Assembly (NCBI RefSeq): GCF_022811845.1
Contig: NZ_CP064266.1
Location: forward strand, 4,650,001-4,714,000
DNA length: 64,000 nucleotides
Origin: Bacillus pseudomycoides
Lineage (GTDB): Bacteria > Bacillota > Bacilli > Bacillales > Bacillaceae_G
Reading direction: 5' to 3'
Position 1 is the first letter of the stretch; the number at the start of each line of letters is the position of its first letter. The notes under the pieces were generated by a model. The model was not told the DNA's origin and did not search any database. It worked only from the letters and a program-made list of their open reading frames with translations. A program made the position numbers and the translations under genes. Of the stretch, positions 45,770 through 54,622 are shown piece after piece.

Positions 45770-46447
45770 CTATTCCTCAAACTTATACCCAACTCGAATA
45801 ACAGTCCCAATATGTTTTGCTTTATCCCCTAACTTATTACGCAATTTTTTTATATGCGTATCTACCGTACGATCATCACCATAATAATCATATCCCCAAA
45901 GTTGATCTAATAAATGCTGGCGTGATAATACGATCCCTTTATTCTCCATTAAATAAACAAGAAGTTCAAATTCTTTATGCGTTAATATAATTTCTTCTCC
46001 GTTTACCGATACCGTACGCGAAAGACGATTCACATCGATTCCTGCCATAGAAAGTGCATTTTCTTCTGCAACTCCTACTGCCCCATCAGCACGCTTTAAT
46101 AAAGTTTTCGCTCTAGCTACTAATACTTTAGGGCTAAAAGGCTTTGTTACATATTCATCAGCCCCAAGTTCAAAGCCTAACAACGTGTCATCTTCATCCG
46201 AACGTGCTGTAAGCATAATAATGGGTACTTCTGACTCTTTTCGAATGCGACGACAGACAGACCAACCATCTATCTCTGGAAGCATGATATCTAACATTAT
46301 TAAATCAATTGTATGTTCAGCAAATAATTCTAATGCTTGTTTTCCATCTTCAGCCTCTATCACTTCAAAGCCTTCATTGCGAAAATAATCACTAACAATC
46401 TCGCGTAATCTTCTTTCGTCTTCAACTAGTAATACCGTTTTGTTCAT
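45770..46447 (-). CDS. OmpR/PhoB-family response regulator
   Basis: A 225-residue two-component regulator. The receiver domain has the acidic pair (VEDE), phosphoacceptor Asp53 (MLDIMLPEIDGW), and the conserved Lys in VTKPFSP. The C-terminal winged helix carries TVDTHIKKLRNKLG and GYKFEE. No sensor kinase is encoded next to it, which is unusual for this class. The nearest genes are htrA downstream and nrdDG upstream. Confidence 0.93.
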   Translation of the reverse strand: MNKTVLLVEDERRLREIVSDYFRNEGFEVIEAEDGKQALELFAEHTIDLIMLDIMLPEIDGWSVCRRIRKESEVPIIMLTARSDEDDTLLGFELGADEYVTKPFSPKVLVARAKTLLKRADGAVGVAEENALSMAGIDVNRLSRTVSVNGEEIILTHKEFELLVYLMENKGIVLSRQHLLDQLWGYDYYGDDRTVDTHIKKLRNKLGDKAKHIGTVIRVGYKFEE

Positions 46448-46465
46448 CTGACCTATCCCGCCTTT

Positions 46466-46918
46466 TTACTCTTTCAATCGAATTATACGTTGATTGGAGC
46501 TTCCGCGAAATGGAAGTGTCAAGTCTCTTTTTTCAAGTTCAAACCTTCCATCGACCAGAACATCCCCATAATGTAACAACTCTATCATATCATTATTTTG
46601 AGAACTCTGTATCTCTTCTAATGTATAACCTGTGTAAATCCATAAATTTTTTTTCAAATCCTTCACAGCTTTTGCTATCATCTTCACTTCAGCAGCCTGA
46701 AAAAATGGATCTCCACCCGAAAATGTTACATCAGTAAGCGGATTTTCGGCAATCTCTTTTACAATTTCTTCTGCGGTCATTTCAGTTCCATTCCAAATAT
46801 TCCACGATTTAGGATTATGGCACCCTAAACAACGATGCGGACAGCCCGCAAAAAATACGACTGTCCGCAATCCCTCCCCATCTACTACACTATCATGAAT
46901 AATATTCATCACTCTCAT
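46466..46918 (-). CDS. nrdG: Anaerobic ribonucleotide reductase activating protein (radical SAM)
   Basis: A 150-residue radical SAM enzyme with the cluster motif CPHRCLGC (Cys-x3-Cys-x2-Cys) and TFSGGDPF for SAM binding. It generates the glycyl radical on NrdD. It overlaps the end of nrdD by 4 bases (ATGA), implying translational coupling. Confidence 0.95.
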   Translation of the reverse strand: MRVMNIIHDSVVDGEGLRTVVFFAGCPHRCLGCHNPKSWNIWNGTEMTAEEIVKEIAENPLTDVTFSGGDPFFQAAEVKMIAKAVKDLKKNLWIYTGYTLEEIQSSQNNDMIELLHYGDVLVDGRFELEKRDLTLPFRGSSNQRIIRLKE

Positions 46919-48771
46919 TTATGTTTCACCCGATCTGCTTCTTCACTACGTTTTGCACTATTCCATTTGGACATATCTCCTACAAGATATCCCGTTATCC
47001 GGCGAATTCTTTCTATTTGATGTTCTTCTTTATTCCCGCAGCTTGGACATTCATTTTCAATGACTCCGTGATACCCACAGCATTTACAACGATCCACAGG
47101 ATGATTAATTGATCCATATCCTACCCCATGTTGCGCCATGGCCTTTACAATTTGCTTCAATGCTTTTTGATTATGAACTGCCGCTCCGTCCAATTCAATA
47201 TACGTTATATGCCCACCGTTACAAAGTGCGTGAAATGGCCCTTCTAAACGTATTTTATCAATTGCTTGAACCCGATAATAAACTGGTATGTGGAACGAAT
47301 TTGTATAATAATTATGATTTGTTACACCGCTAATGATTCCAAATTCATCTCGATCTCTTTTAACAAACTTGCCTGACAATCCTTCCGCAGGAGTTGCAAT
47401 TAAAGAGAAATTCAACTGATGTTCTTTAGTCGCTTGATCCATCTTCTGTCTCATAAAGGTCACAATTTCATTCCCAAGATTCCATGATTCTTTATCTTCT
47501 CCATGATGTTTTCCTGTTAAAGCAACTAAACATTCTGCAAGGCCGATAAAACCAATACTTAACGTTCCTTGTTTTAAAATTTCAGCCACTGAATCTTCAG
47601 GATGCAGTTTTTCTCCGCCCCGCCATACTCCTTGCGAATATAAGAAGTGAAAATCTCTTGCTTTTTTCGTACATTGATAAACAAACCTTTCTAATAGTTG
47701 ACGAATACCAAGATCCACGTAATAATCTAGCGCTTCAAAAAATGCTTCTTTTGAGCCGCTAATTAATGCTAATTTCACTAAGTTAATAGAAGTAAACGAT
47801 AAATTCCCTCTTCCAATCGCAGTTTCTTCCCCATGAATATTAGACATAACACGAGTACGACAACCCATATAACATACTTCACTTTCTGGGCGACCATCAT
47901 AATGCACTGCATTAAATGGTGCATCTAAAAATGAAAAATTCGGGAATAATCGTTCTGCTGTCGTTTCCAATGCCAATTCAAATAAATCATAGTTCGGATC
48001 ACTCTCTTCAAAATTAACGCCTTTTTTCAGTTTAAAAATTTGAATTGGGAAAATAGGTGTCTCCCCTTTTCCTAATCCAGCTTGTGTCGCTCGTAATAAT
48101 TGTCTCATTAACATGCGTCCTTCTTTTGATGTATCCGTTCCGTAGTTAATGGAAATAAACGGAACTTGCCCACCACCTCTACTATGCATGCTATTGGAAT
48201 TATGAATAAATGCTTCACAGGCTTGATACGTATCATTCTCTGTTTCTTTCCATGCAAATTCTTCTACTTGTTCTTTTGTTAACGGATACGTCTCTAATCT
48301 CTTCTTATTTCTCTCAAATGTTTTTTTCACATATGGTGCTAAGTCAATATCAAATAACGCAAATGATTGACCACCGTGCTGCATATTTTGATTCGCTTGA
48401 AAAATAATCGAAGAAAGTGCCAATGCACTCTTAATATCCTGAGGTTGTCTCATGTGTCCATGCCCAGTATGAAATCCTTTCTCAAGCATTTGTGCTAAAG
48501 GAATTTGCGAACATGTTGTCGTACCTGTCGCATAAAAATCTAAATCATGTGGGTATAATATATTTTGATTGATTGCTTTTTTCACTTGTTCAGAAAGTAA
48601 CTGTTCTATTGCATAATATTTTGCACTCTCAGATGCGAATGTTCCCATCATCCCCATAGGAGACCGTCCATCAACATTTGCATTTTCTTGCATTAAATCT
48701 TGCTCATTCCCGTGGACAATTGTTTCAAACATCTTCACTAATTCTTCTCCACGCGCACTTTGTTTCATCAT
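46915..48771 (-). CDS. nrdD: Anaerobic ribonucleoside-triphosphate reductase (class III)
   Basis: A 618-residue class III reductase making dNTPs without oxygen. The C-terminal zinc site is CKCCGYH...CPSCG and the glycyl radical loop is RITGYLVGD. GGAGG precedes the ATG pair at 48769-48771. With nrdG it forms a two-gene operon. A Fnr-box-like sequence lies about 70 bp upstream, suiting anaerobic induction. Confidence 0.95.
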   Translation of the reverse strand: MMKQSARGEELVKMFETIVHGNEQDLMQENANVDGRSPMGMMGTFASESAKYYAIEQLLSEQVKKAINQNILYPHDLDFYATGTTTCSQIPLAQMLEKGFHTGHGHMRQPQDIKSALALSSIIFQANQNMQHGGQSFALFDIDLAPYVKKTFERNKKRLETYPLTKEQVEEFAWKETENDTYQACEAFIHNSNSMHSRGGGQVPFISINYGTDTSKEGRMLMRQLLRATQAGLGKGETPIFPIQIFKLKKGVNFEESDPNYDLFELALETTAERLFPNFSFLDAPFNAVHYDGRPESEVCYMGCRTRVMSNIHGEETAIGRGNLSFTSINLVKLALISGSKEAFFEALDYYVDLGIRQLLERFVYQCTKKARDFHFLYSQGVWRGGEKLHPEDSVAEILKQGTLSIGFIGLAECLVALTGKHHGEDKESWNLGNEIVTFMRQKMDQATKEHQLNFSLIATPAEGLSGKFVKRDRDEFGIISGVTNHNYYTNSFHIPVYYRVQAIDKIRLEGPFHALCNGGHITYIELDGAAVHNQKALKQIVKAMAQHGVGYGSINHPVDRCKCCGYHGVIENECPSCGNKEEHQIERIRRITGYLVGDMSKWNSAKRSEEADRVKHK

Positions 48772-48840
48772 TTTCAAAACCTCCAACAACATCTTGTTAA
48801 TCCAATAACAAAATGATACAACATATAGTCTTAATCAATC

Positions 48841-48856
48841 TGTGAGAAATGTAACA
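48841..48856. promoter_or_regulatory. Fnr-box-like site upstream of nrdDG
   Basis: TGTGAGAAATGTAACA matches TGTGA-N6-TCACA with one mismatch. It is in the nrdD/plsY divergent region, 70 bp before nrdD. Confidence 0.45.
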
Positions 48857-48997
48857 TTCCTGTGAAAGTTTTTTTAAGAAACTTTGAATTTTTCATTTAC
48901 AAAAAAGAAATGTGCTCTTTACAAATGTATGGTACAATATACGGGAAAAACTCTTTTTACCCTTTATCAACACATTTGAATAAAGGAGACTGAACTT

Positions 48998-49594
48998 ATG
49001 CTTATTACATATCTTTTATTTATCGTTGCCTATTTACTTGGCTCGATTCCCTTTGCACTTGTTGTTGGAAAAATTGGTTACGGAATCGACATTCGCGAGC
49101 ATGGTAGCGGTAATTTAGGAGGAACGAATACATTTCGGACGCTAGGGAAAAAAGCAGGTTTTATCGTTACAATTGCTGACATTTTAAAGGGAACGTTAGC
49201 GACAGCTCTGCCGTTAATTTTTGCCTTAGATATCCATCCCCTTTGGTTTGGATTAGCTGCAGTTCTTGGACATGTATACCCAATCTTTGCAAAATTCCGC
49301 GGCGGAAAAGCAGTTGCAACTTCTGCTGGAGTACTCTTATGCTATGCGCCAGTTATTTTTGCAATATTAGCTGTTATCTTTTTCACCCTTCTATTTACAA
49401 CGAGATACGTATCGCTTTCTTCTATGGTAACAGCTATCGTAGCTGTTATTGCATCAATTATTGACGGGGATAAAATCTTCATTGTTGCGATGTGTTTATT
49501 AGCTGGTATGGTTATTTATAGACACCGTGCAAATATTGGACGAATTATAAATAAAACTGAACCAAAAGCAAATTTGACAAAGAAACAAAAGTAA
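48998..49594 (+). CDS. plsY: Acyl-phosphate:glycerol-3-phosphate acyltransferase
   Basis: A 198-residue membrane enzyme that puts the first acyl chain on glycerol-3-phosphate in phospholipid synthesis, using acyl-phosphate. Conserved loops: GSIPFALVVGK with GSGNLGGTNTFR, GHVYPIFAKFRGGKAVATSAG and the YRHRANIGR end. AAAGGAGAC precedes the ATG. Confidence 0.96.
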   Translation: MLITYLLFIVAYLLGSIPFALVVGKIGYGIDIREHGSGNLGGTNTFRTLGKKAGFIVTIADILKGTLATALPLIFALDIHPLWFGLAAVLGHVYPIFAKFRGGKAVATSAGVLLCYAPVIFAILAVIFFTLLFTTRYVSLSSMVTAIVAVIASIIDGDKIFIVAMCLLAGMVIYRHRANIGRIINKTEPKANLTKKQK

Positions 49595-49609
49595 GGTTGT
49601 GACCCACAT

Positions 49610-49656
49610 AACGCAAAAAGAAAACGCAAAGCATATTAATAGCGTCTTTTTGCGTT
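49610..49656 (+). terminator. Terminator after plsY
   Basis: AACGCAAAAAG / CTTTTTGCGTT plus inner GACGC-like pairs, then T6. Confidence 0.85.
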
Positions 49657-49702
49657 ATTTTTTATACTAAAGAAAAAGCAACATAATTTGGAGGAACTAT
49701 AC

Positions 49703-49993
49703 ATGAATCTTTCCGTAACAAAAGAAGCAGTAAATTGGTATAAAGATGAATTAAACTTACAATCTGGCGATACACTTCGCTTTTTCGTACAATATGGTGG
49801 TTGCAGTACTGTGCAAAAAGGTCTTTCTTTAGGTATCCGTAAAGATGACCCTGCACACCCTGCTGTTCAAATTCAAGAAGAAGGAATTACTTTCTTCGTT
49901 GAAGGTGATGATGAATGGTTCTTTGATGGGCATGACTTATCTGTTACACTTAACAACGGTGATGACTTCCCGCAATTTAATTATGAAAAATAA
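49703..49993 (+). CDS. yneR: HesB/IscA-like protein, YneR type
   Basis: A 96-residue protein of the HesB-like/iron-sulfur biosynthesis domain fold (FFVQYGGCSTVQKGLSLGI). It keeps only one Cys in the core, so it is unlikely to be a standard A-type Fe-S carrier. The ATG at 49703 has GGAGG 10 bases upstream. In B. subtilis yneR also lies next to plsY. Confidence 0.82.
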   Translation: MNLSVTKEAVNWYKDELNLQSGDTLRFFVQYGGCSTVQKGLSLGIRKDDPAHPAVQIQEEGITFFVEGDDEWFFDGHDLSVTLNNGDDFPQFNYEK

Positions 49994-50021
49994 AAAAGCG
50001 TGGCCTGAGGCCACACTTTTT
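49994..50021. terminator. Bidirectional terminator between yneR and yneP
   Basis: AAAAAGCGTGGCCT / AGGCCACACTTTTT with one mismatch, loop of one base, between convergent genes. Confidence 0.9.
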
Positions 50022-50440
50022 TATTTTTTCTTAATTTCCTCATATTTCGCATACCACTCAGGATATAATTTCTTAAAAGATACAGGACGGAAACCATCTT
50101 TTTTCGCACAAATATTTGTTGTTGTAGCCGTAATACAAAGATCTCCATCACCATTATAAATTTCATATCCGTATATAACACGAAGTGGACTAACTGAATC
50201 AATCCATGTTTTCACAATTGCTTTCTCTCCATAACGCATTGCTTTCCGATATGAAATTTGCAAATCTAATACGGGCGAAATAACTCCTTCTTTTTCCATT
50301 TCAATATATGAAAATCCTAATTCTTGTATTAACTTTGTGCGCCCTAATTCCAGCCATACTAGGTAATTCGAATGGTAAACCACACCCATTTGATCTGTTT
50401 CCGCATAGCGGATCTCAATTTCTTGTTCTGCTACAAACAT
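50021..50440 (-). CDS. yneP: Hotdog-fold acyl-CoA thioesterase, YneP type
   Basis: A 139-residue thioesterase of the 4-hydroxybenzoyl-CoA/YbgC group. The active-site segment is RYAETDQMGVVYHSNYLVWLE. It hydrolyses an acyl-CoA of unknown identity. The ATG at 50440 has AAGGAG 9 bases upstream. Confidence 0.88.
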   Translation of the reverse strand: MFVAEQEIEIRYAETDQMGVVYHSNYLVWLELGRTKLIQELGFSYIEMEKEGVISPVLDLQISYRKAMRYGEKAIVKTWIDSVSPLRVIYGYEIYNGDGDLCITATTTNICAKKDGFRPVSFKKLYPEWYAKYEEIKKK

Positions 50441-50549
50441 ATCACAATCTCCTTCTCGCTTCTGTTTCCTCGCATACATTTAATCATAATACAGTAAAAT
50501 CAAAAATAAAATAGAAACGATGGATCTTTTCACTGAAAGGAGCAAGTAT

Positions 50550-51842
50550 ATGATTCAAATTGTAACCGTTCGTAGCGGCGATAGCGTATATAGCTTAGCA
50601 ACCAAATACGGCACTACACCTGAAGAAATCGTAAAAGACAACGGACTTAATCCAGCTGAAACACTTGTTGTCGGTCAGGCTCTAATTGTAAATACGAGAG
50701 GAAATAACTATTACGTACAGCCTGGAGACAGTCTTTATCGAATTTCTCAAACATATAACGTTCCTCTTGCTAGCTTAGCAAAAGTAAATAACTTATCATT
50801 AAAATCCATTCTCCATGTTGGGCAACAATTATATGTACCAAAAGGCTCCAAACAAACGATAGAATCTATTGCCTATTTACAACCTTCTACCATTCCAATT
50901 AAAGAAAGTTTAGTGAATGCTACGCGAGCCATCAATCCTTATCTCACATATTTAGCCTATTTTAGCTTTGAAGCGCTGCGTGATGGAACATTAAAAGAAC
51001 CGACTGAAACCGCAAGAATTGCTCAAATTGCAGTACAAGATCAAACAATCCCGATGCTTGTTATTACAAATATTGAAAACGGAAATTTCAGTGCTGAATT
51101 AGCCTCTATTCTTCTACGAAACGCTACTATTCAAAATAAATTTATTACTAATATTCTAGAAACCGCTAAAAAGTATAATATGCGCGATATTCATTTTGAT
51201 TTTGAAAATGTTGCGCCAGAGGATCGCGAGGCATACAATCGTTTTTTACGAAATGTAAAAACGAGACTACCAGAAGGATATACATTAAGTACAACACTTG
51301 TCCCAAAAACAAGTTCGAAGCAAAAAGGAAAATTTTTCGAAGCACACGATTACAAAGCACAGGGAGAAATTGTTGATTTTGTCGTAATTATGACATATGA
51401 CTGGGGATGGCAAGGCGGGCCACCGATGGCTATATCTCCTATCGGTCCCGTGAAACAGGTAATTCAATATGCAAAATCTCAAATGCCGCCGCGAAAAATT
51501 ATGATGGGACAAAATTTATATGGCTTCGACTGGAAGCTTCCCTTTAAAGAAGGAAATCCTCCTGCAAAAGCAATTAGTTCCGTCGCAGCTGTTGCACTTG
51601 CACGTAAATATAATGTGCCAATTCGTTATGATTTCACAGCACAAGCACCACACTTTAATTATTTTGATGAAAATGGCGTGCAACACGAAGTATGGTTTGA
51701 AGACGCTAGGTCTGTACAAAGTAAATTTAACTTAATAAAAGAACAAGGCATTCGCGGGATTAGCTATTGGAAGATTGGGCTTCCTTTCCCGCAAAATTGG
51801 CGTTTACTTGTGGAAAATTTCTTGATTACAAAAAAAGGCTGA
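50550..51842 (+). CDS. sleL: Spore cortex-lytic N-acetylglucosaminidase SleL (LysM + GH18)
   Basis: A 430-residue enzyme. Two LysM repeats (residues ~2-47 and ~52-97, e.g. VRSGDSVYSLATKYG and VQPGDSLYRISQTYN) bind peptidoglycan. A GH18 catalytic domain has DIHFDFENV with the catalytic Glu, and ends GISYWKIGLPFPQNW. This matches the length and layout of SleL from B. cereus and B. anthracis, which acts on cortex fragments at germination. AAAGGAGC lies before the ATG. Confidence 0.93.
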   Translation: MIQIVTVRSGDSVYSLATKYGTTPEEIVKDNGLNPAETLVVGQALIVNTRGNNYYVQPGDSLYRISQTYNVPLASLAKVNNLSLKSILHVGQQLYVPKGSKQTIESIAYLQPSTIPIKESLVNATRAINPYLTYLAYFSFEALRDGTLKEPTETARIAQIAVQDQTIPMLVITNIENGNFSAELASILLRNATIQNKFITNILETAKKYNMRDIHFDFENVAPEDREAYNRFLRNVKTRLPEGYTLSTTLVPKTSSKQKGKFFEAHDYKAQGEIVDFVVIMTYDWGWQGGPPMAISPIGPVKQVIQYAKSQMPPRKIMMGQNLYGFDWKLPFKEGNPPAKAISSVAAVALARKYNVPIRYDFTAQAPHFNYFDENGVQHEVWFEDARSVQSKFNLIKEQGIRGISYWKIGLPFPQNWRLLVENFLITKKG

Positions 51843-51860
51843 CAACTGTCAGCCTTTTTT
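51831..51860. terminator. Bidirectional terminator between sleL and tlp
   Basis: AAAAAAGGCTGACA / TGTCAGCCTTTTTT, perfect 14 bp stem; overlaps the ends of both convergent genes. Confidence 0.93.
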
Positions 51861-52084
51861 TACCCATTATACCCAGATTCGTCTTTTATTTCGCTTTTCA
51901 GCGAATCAATACTTTCTAAACGACGTTGATTTTTCGCTTCAATTGCAGCGCGATCTTTTTCATTCGAAACCTCTGCAGTTTCTTTCGCTTCATTAAAATT
52001 ATCAATTGTATTTTGTACCATTTCTTGCAATTTTTCTACATTATCACTACGATCATCTGGATTCGCTTTATATTGCTCTGTCAT
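51860..52084 (-). CDS. tlp: Small acid-soluble spore protein Tlp
   Basis: A 74-residue hydrophilic, helix-rich protein with the Tlp pattern NPDDRSDNVEKLQ, TIDNF and a conserved end. Made in the forespore in B. subtilis. AGGAGGG precedes the ATG. Downstream of sspN, as in B. subtilis. Confidence 0.93.
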   Translation of the reverse strand: MTEQYKANPDDRSDNVEKLQEMVQNTIDNFNEAKETAEVSNEKDRAAIEAKNQRRLESIDSLKSEIKDESGYNG

Positions 52085-52161
52085 ACGATTTCCCTCCTAG
52101 TTGAAATATACATACCATGTTAGTTTTCCAAAAACGAATTAGATTATGTATGCACATAAAA

Positions 52162-52189
52162 AAAAGGAGAATGAAAACATTCTCCTTTT
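52162..52189 (-). terminator. Terminator between sspN and tlp
   Basis: AAAAGGAGAATG / CATTCTCCTTTT with a 4-base loop and A run on the left. Confidence 0.9.
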
Positions 52190-52191
52190 CT

Positions 52192-52326
52192 TTAACCGTT
52201 ATCAACAATCGGTTGTTTCCCTGTTTGGTCTTGCATTTGCTTCCCTTTGTTTCCACCGGCTTTTTTCGACTGTGTTCCAATATGATCTGGTGTAAAATCT
52301 TTAGAATTCTTCTTTGGATTTCCCAT
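52192..52326 (-). CDS. sspN: Acid-soluble spore protein N
   Basis: A 44-residue minor spore protein beginning MGNPKKNSKDFTPDHIGTQ and ending QTGKQPIVDNG, matching SspN. The ribosome site AAGGAGG lies 8 bases before the ATG and partly inside the palindrome at 52339. Confidence 0.9.
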   Translation of the reverse strand: MGNPKKNSKDFTPDHIGTQSKKAGGNKGKQMQDQTGKQPIVDNG

Positions 52327-52338
52327 TCTTATCGCCTC

Positions 52339-52367
52339 CTTATCACTAGTATCATACTAGTGATAAG
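52339..52367. promoter_or_regulatory. Perfect 14 bp palindrome between the fbpB-like gene and sspN
   Basis: CTTATCACTAGTAT / ATACTAGTGATAAG around a single base. It begins only 12 bases before the sspN start and ends 2 bases before the FbpB-like stop codon. It lacks a U run, so it may be an operator or a weak terminator rather than a standard one. Confidence 0.55.
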
Positions 52368-52369
52368 AA

Positions 52370-52513
52370 TTATTCAGCCTGCTTAAAAAATTGCATTTCA
52401 TAACGCTTCTCGATTCGTTCCTCAATCCGTTCAATTGCATCACGATCGTTTAGTAATTGCCGCTTATTTTCCTTCACAAGTTCTTCAAACGTTCTTCGAC
52501 GATTTCTTCTCAT
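52370..52513 (-). CDS. FbpB-like small basic protein
   Basis: A 47-residue basic peptide (RRNRRRTFEELVKENKRQLL... with paired Glu/Arg helices), resembling the FbpB family, in B. subtilis a Fur-regulated partner of the FsrA iron-sparing RNA. No Fur box is obvious upstream, so regulation is uncertain. AAAGGA lies 8 bases before the ATG at 52513; the ATG at 52522 overlaps that site. Confidence 0.75.
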   Translation of the reverse strand: MRRNRRRTFEELVKENKRQLLNDRDAIERIEERIEKRYEMQFFKQAE

Positions 52514-52677
52514 GCTGCTCATCCTTTCTCCTTCTCTTTCTTACTATAGTTAGTATGAGCAAATGAAAAACTCTTTAATCAGATTTGTAAGAAAATTTTA
52601 TGTTTTGTCAAAGAAAAGTCTTTTGTTAACAAAAAGTCCATTAGCTGTTCTTAAACAACTAATGGATTTCCAAGCAT

Positions 52678-52784
52678 TTTATCCTGCTATTCACAAACAA
52701 GTAATATCCTCTCAAAATTCAGCAAAATGAAACAACTTAAGTAGGAGATGAAGAATTCCCCCACTGATTAAAGTTTCACTTTAT
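52678..52784 (-). repeat. bcr1-type repeat, shortened to 107 bp (copy F)
   Basis: From TTTATCCTGCTATTCACAAAC to GATTAAAGTTTCACTTTAT, TTTAT at both ends. Recognisable bcr1 pieces are CTCAAAATTCAGCAAA and AGGAGATGAAG. The central hairpin is deleted. Its last base is the first base of the stop codon of the exonuclease gene. Confidence 0.82.
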
Positions 52785-53731
52785 CATTTCGTTATACTTA
52801 AATACTTTTTAATTTCTTCATCCGCATTATCTTTCATTTCTTTGTACTCATTCAGCGCTTGCATGACTGCATCATAACTCTCTAAAATATAATTTTCTAA
52901 CTTTGTAAAGTCCTCTATGCTTTCAATCATAATTCTAGTTGTCCCTATTTCACTTTTTAAAGCCGGTTCACATTTCAAACTAGGATATGTCTCTAATATT
53001 TCTTCCTCCGTCTTTTCAGTTAAGACATAGTTTTTTCGTCCTTTTACCTTCACCCTTACAATTGGATAAAAAGCCTTTATATCTAGATAACTTCCAACGT
53101 TCGCATTACGAATCCATTCTATATCGCGATTATGCTTCACAAGCATTTCTTTTATTAATGTATACACTGCATCTTCTTCAATCTTATCTTTTTTCGTTTT
53201 CTTTTGTCCTTCTTCTTGAATAACAGCACACTTTTGATATACGGCTGCACATGTAATACAATCATCAAGTGCATTATGGGAACTTAAACGAATCCCAAGC
53301 ATTCTTTTTAAAGTTTCTAGCTTATAATTCGGCGCATACTTCATATATTTTTTCGCTAAAAACACAGTATCAATTACCATATTATTAGGTTCTGGCACTC
53401 TAAGCATATTTGCATTACTCTTTAAAAAACGCATATCAAATGACGCATTATGCGCAATGATTGTGTCGTCACCTAAAAACGCTAAAAATAATGGCAAAAC
53501 TTCATGAATCGTTGGAGCATCCGAAACCCGATAATTTGTAATCCCAGTTAAGCTCGTAATCCGACTAGGAATAAACCTCTCTGGATTTACAAAAGAAACA
53601 AATTGATCAGCCAACTCATGATTACGGTACCTTACCGCTGCCACTTGAATAATTCTATCATTATATGGATTAAATCCTGTCGTTTCAAAATCAATAACAA
53701 CATAGTCTCCTGTCAATAGTAGATTCCCCAC
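52784..53731 (-). CDS. DnaQ-type 3'-5' exonuclease
   Basis: A 315-residue DEDDh exonuclease resembling the epsilon subunit of DNA polymerase III. Metal ligands: Asp14 and Glu16 (IDFET), HNASFDMRFL, and HNALDD with the catalytic His. A ~130-residue helical C-terminus follows. Could act in repair or RNA/DNA processing; not the replicative subunit of PolC-type Gram-positives. GTG start with GAGGGGC upstream. Stop is formed inside a bcr1 edge. Confidence 0.88.
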   Translation of the reverse strand: MGNLLLTGDYVVIDFETTGFNPYNDRIIQVAAVRYRNHELADQFVSFVNPERFIPSRITSLTGITNYRVSDAPTIHEVLPLFLAFLGDDTIIAHNASFDMRFLKSNANMLRVPEPNNMVIDTVFLAKKYMKYAPNYKLETLKRMLGIRLSSHNALDDCITCAAVYQKCAVIQEEGQKKTKKDKIEEDAVYTLIKEMLVKHNRDIEWIRNANVGSYLDIKAFYPIVRVKVKGRKNYVLTEKTEEEILETYPSLKCEPALKSEIGTTRIMIESIEDFTKLENYILESYDAVMQALNEYKEMKDNADEEIKKYLSITK

Positions 53732-53847
53732 AATATACGCCCCTCATCATTATTTTCGATAAAATTTCTTTCATCATATCACGAACAAGCTGCTTAATGA
53801 AAAAGAAAAGACAGAAATGGTCTCTCACCGTCTCTGTCTCCTTAGCA

Positions 53848-54423
53848 TTATTTTATTTTCGCAATTCTCTTCTCCATCTCTTTTTGTGTCATCGGCCCGA
53901 TAAATTTATCTTGAATTACACCTTTTGTATCCACAAAATAAGAAGTTGGAATGGTGATTACTTTATATGTCGTTGTAACAGTTATATCTTTATCCAATAA
54001 AATAGGAAAAGTAATTCCTTTCTCTTCCGCAAACTTTTTCACTTTTTCTCCTCCGTTAGCACCTTCAGAAACCGTATAATTTACAGCAAGAATTTCTACA
54101 TCGTCTTTATGTTTCTTATAGAAAGCCTCCATATCCGGCATTTCCTGTTGACAAGGTCCACACCACGTTGCCCAGAAATTCAAGATAACTTTCTTTCCTT
54201 TCAAATCCGATAACTTTACTTTTGTACCATCTAATTTTGATAACTCAAAATCCGGTGCAATCTTTCCTACCTCAATCCCATTTTTTGCAATGACTTCTTT
54301 CATCGCCGCTTCGCTTTTCACTGGTTCTTCCCTTACTTGTTTCTCATTCTTTCCGAGCTGTTCATAAACTGCATAGCTCGCTAAACAAAGCAACACTACT
54401 ACAATGGTAAGCTTTCGCCGCAT
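53848..54423 (-). CDS. Thiol-disulfide oxidoreductase (ResA/StoA-like, YneN position)
   Basis: A 191-residue membrane-anchored thioredoxin-like protein. One N-terminal helix (about 5-21) precedes the domain; active site CGPC at 88-91 (FWATWCGPCQQEMPDM) and the cis-Pro in ITIPTSYF. It acts outside the membrane in disulfide reduction, perhaps cytochrome or spore related. In B. subtilis yneN has this same place beside citB. AAGGATG lies 9 bases before the ATG. Confidence 0.9.
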   Translation of the reverse strand: MRRKLTIVVVLLCLASYAVYEQLGKNEKQVREEPVKSEAAMKEVIAKNGIEVGKIAPDFELSKLDGTKVKLSDLKGKKVILNFWATWCGPCQQEMPDMEAFYKKHKDDVEILAVNYTVSEGANGGEKVKKFAEEKGITFPILLDKDITVTTTYKVITIPTSYFVDTKGVIQDKFIGPMTQKEMEKRIAKIK

Positions 54424-54622
54424 ATACATCATCCTTATCGCTTATCTCATTTTATATATCACTTAAAAATAACAATAGTATTTATACTTTATTTTAGCTT
54501 ATACGGACAACCTTGGAAATATTCTCCTGATAAATAAATAGAATATTCTTAATAACAATGAAAAACGTTTCTTTATATCATATAATTAAAATAGTTATAA
54601 TTCGGAAAGGATGTCATTATTT

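Noticed and set aside
48817..48832. NrdR box before nrdD
   Set aside because: Only a partial match (ACAACATATAGTCT) and no second box at the usual distance.
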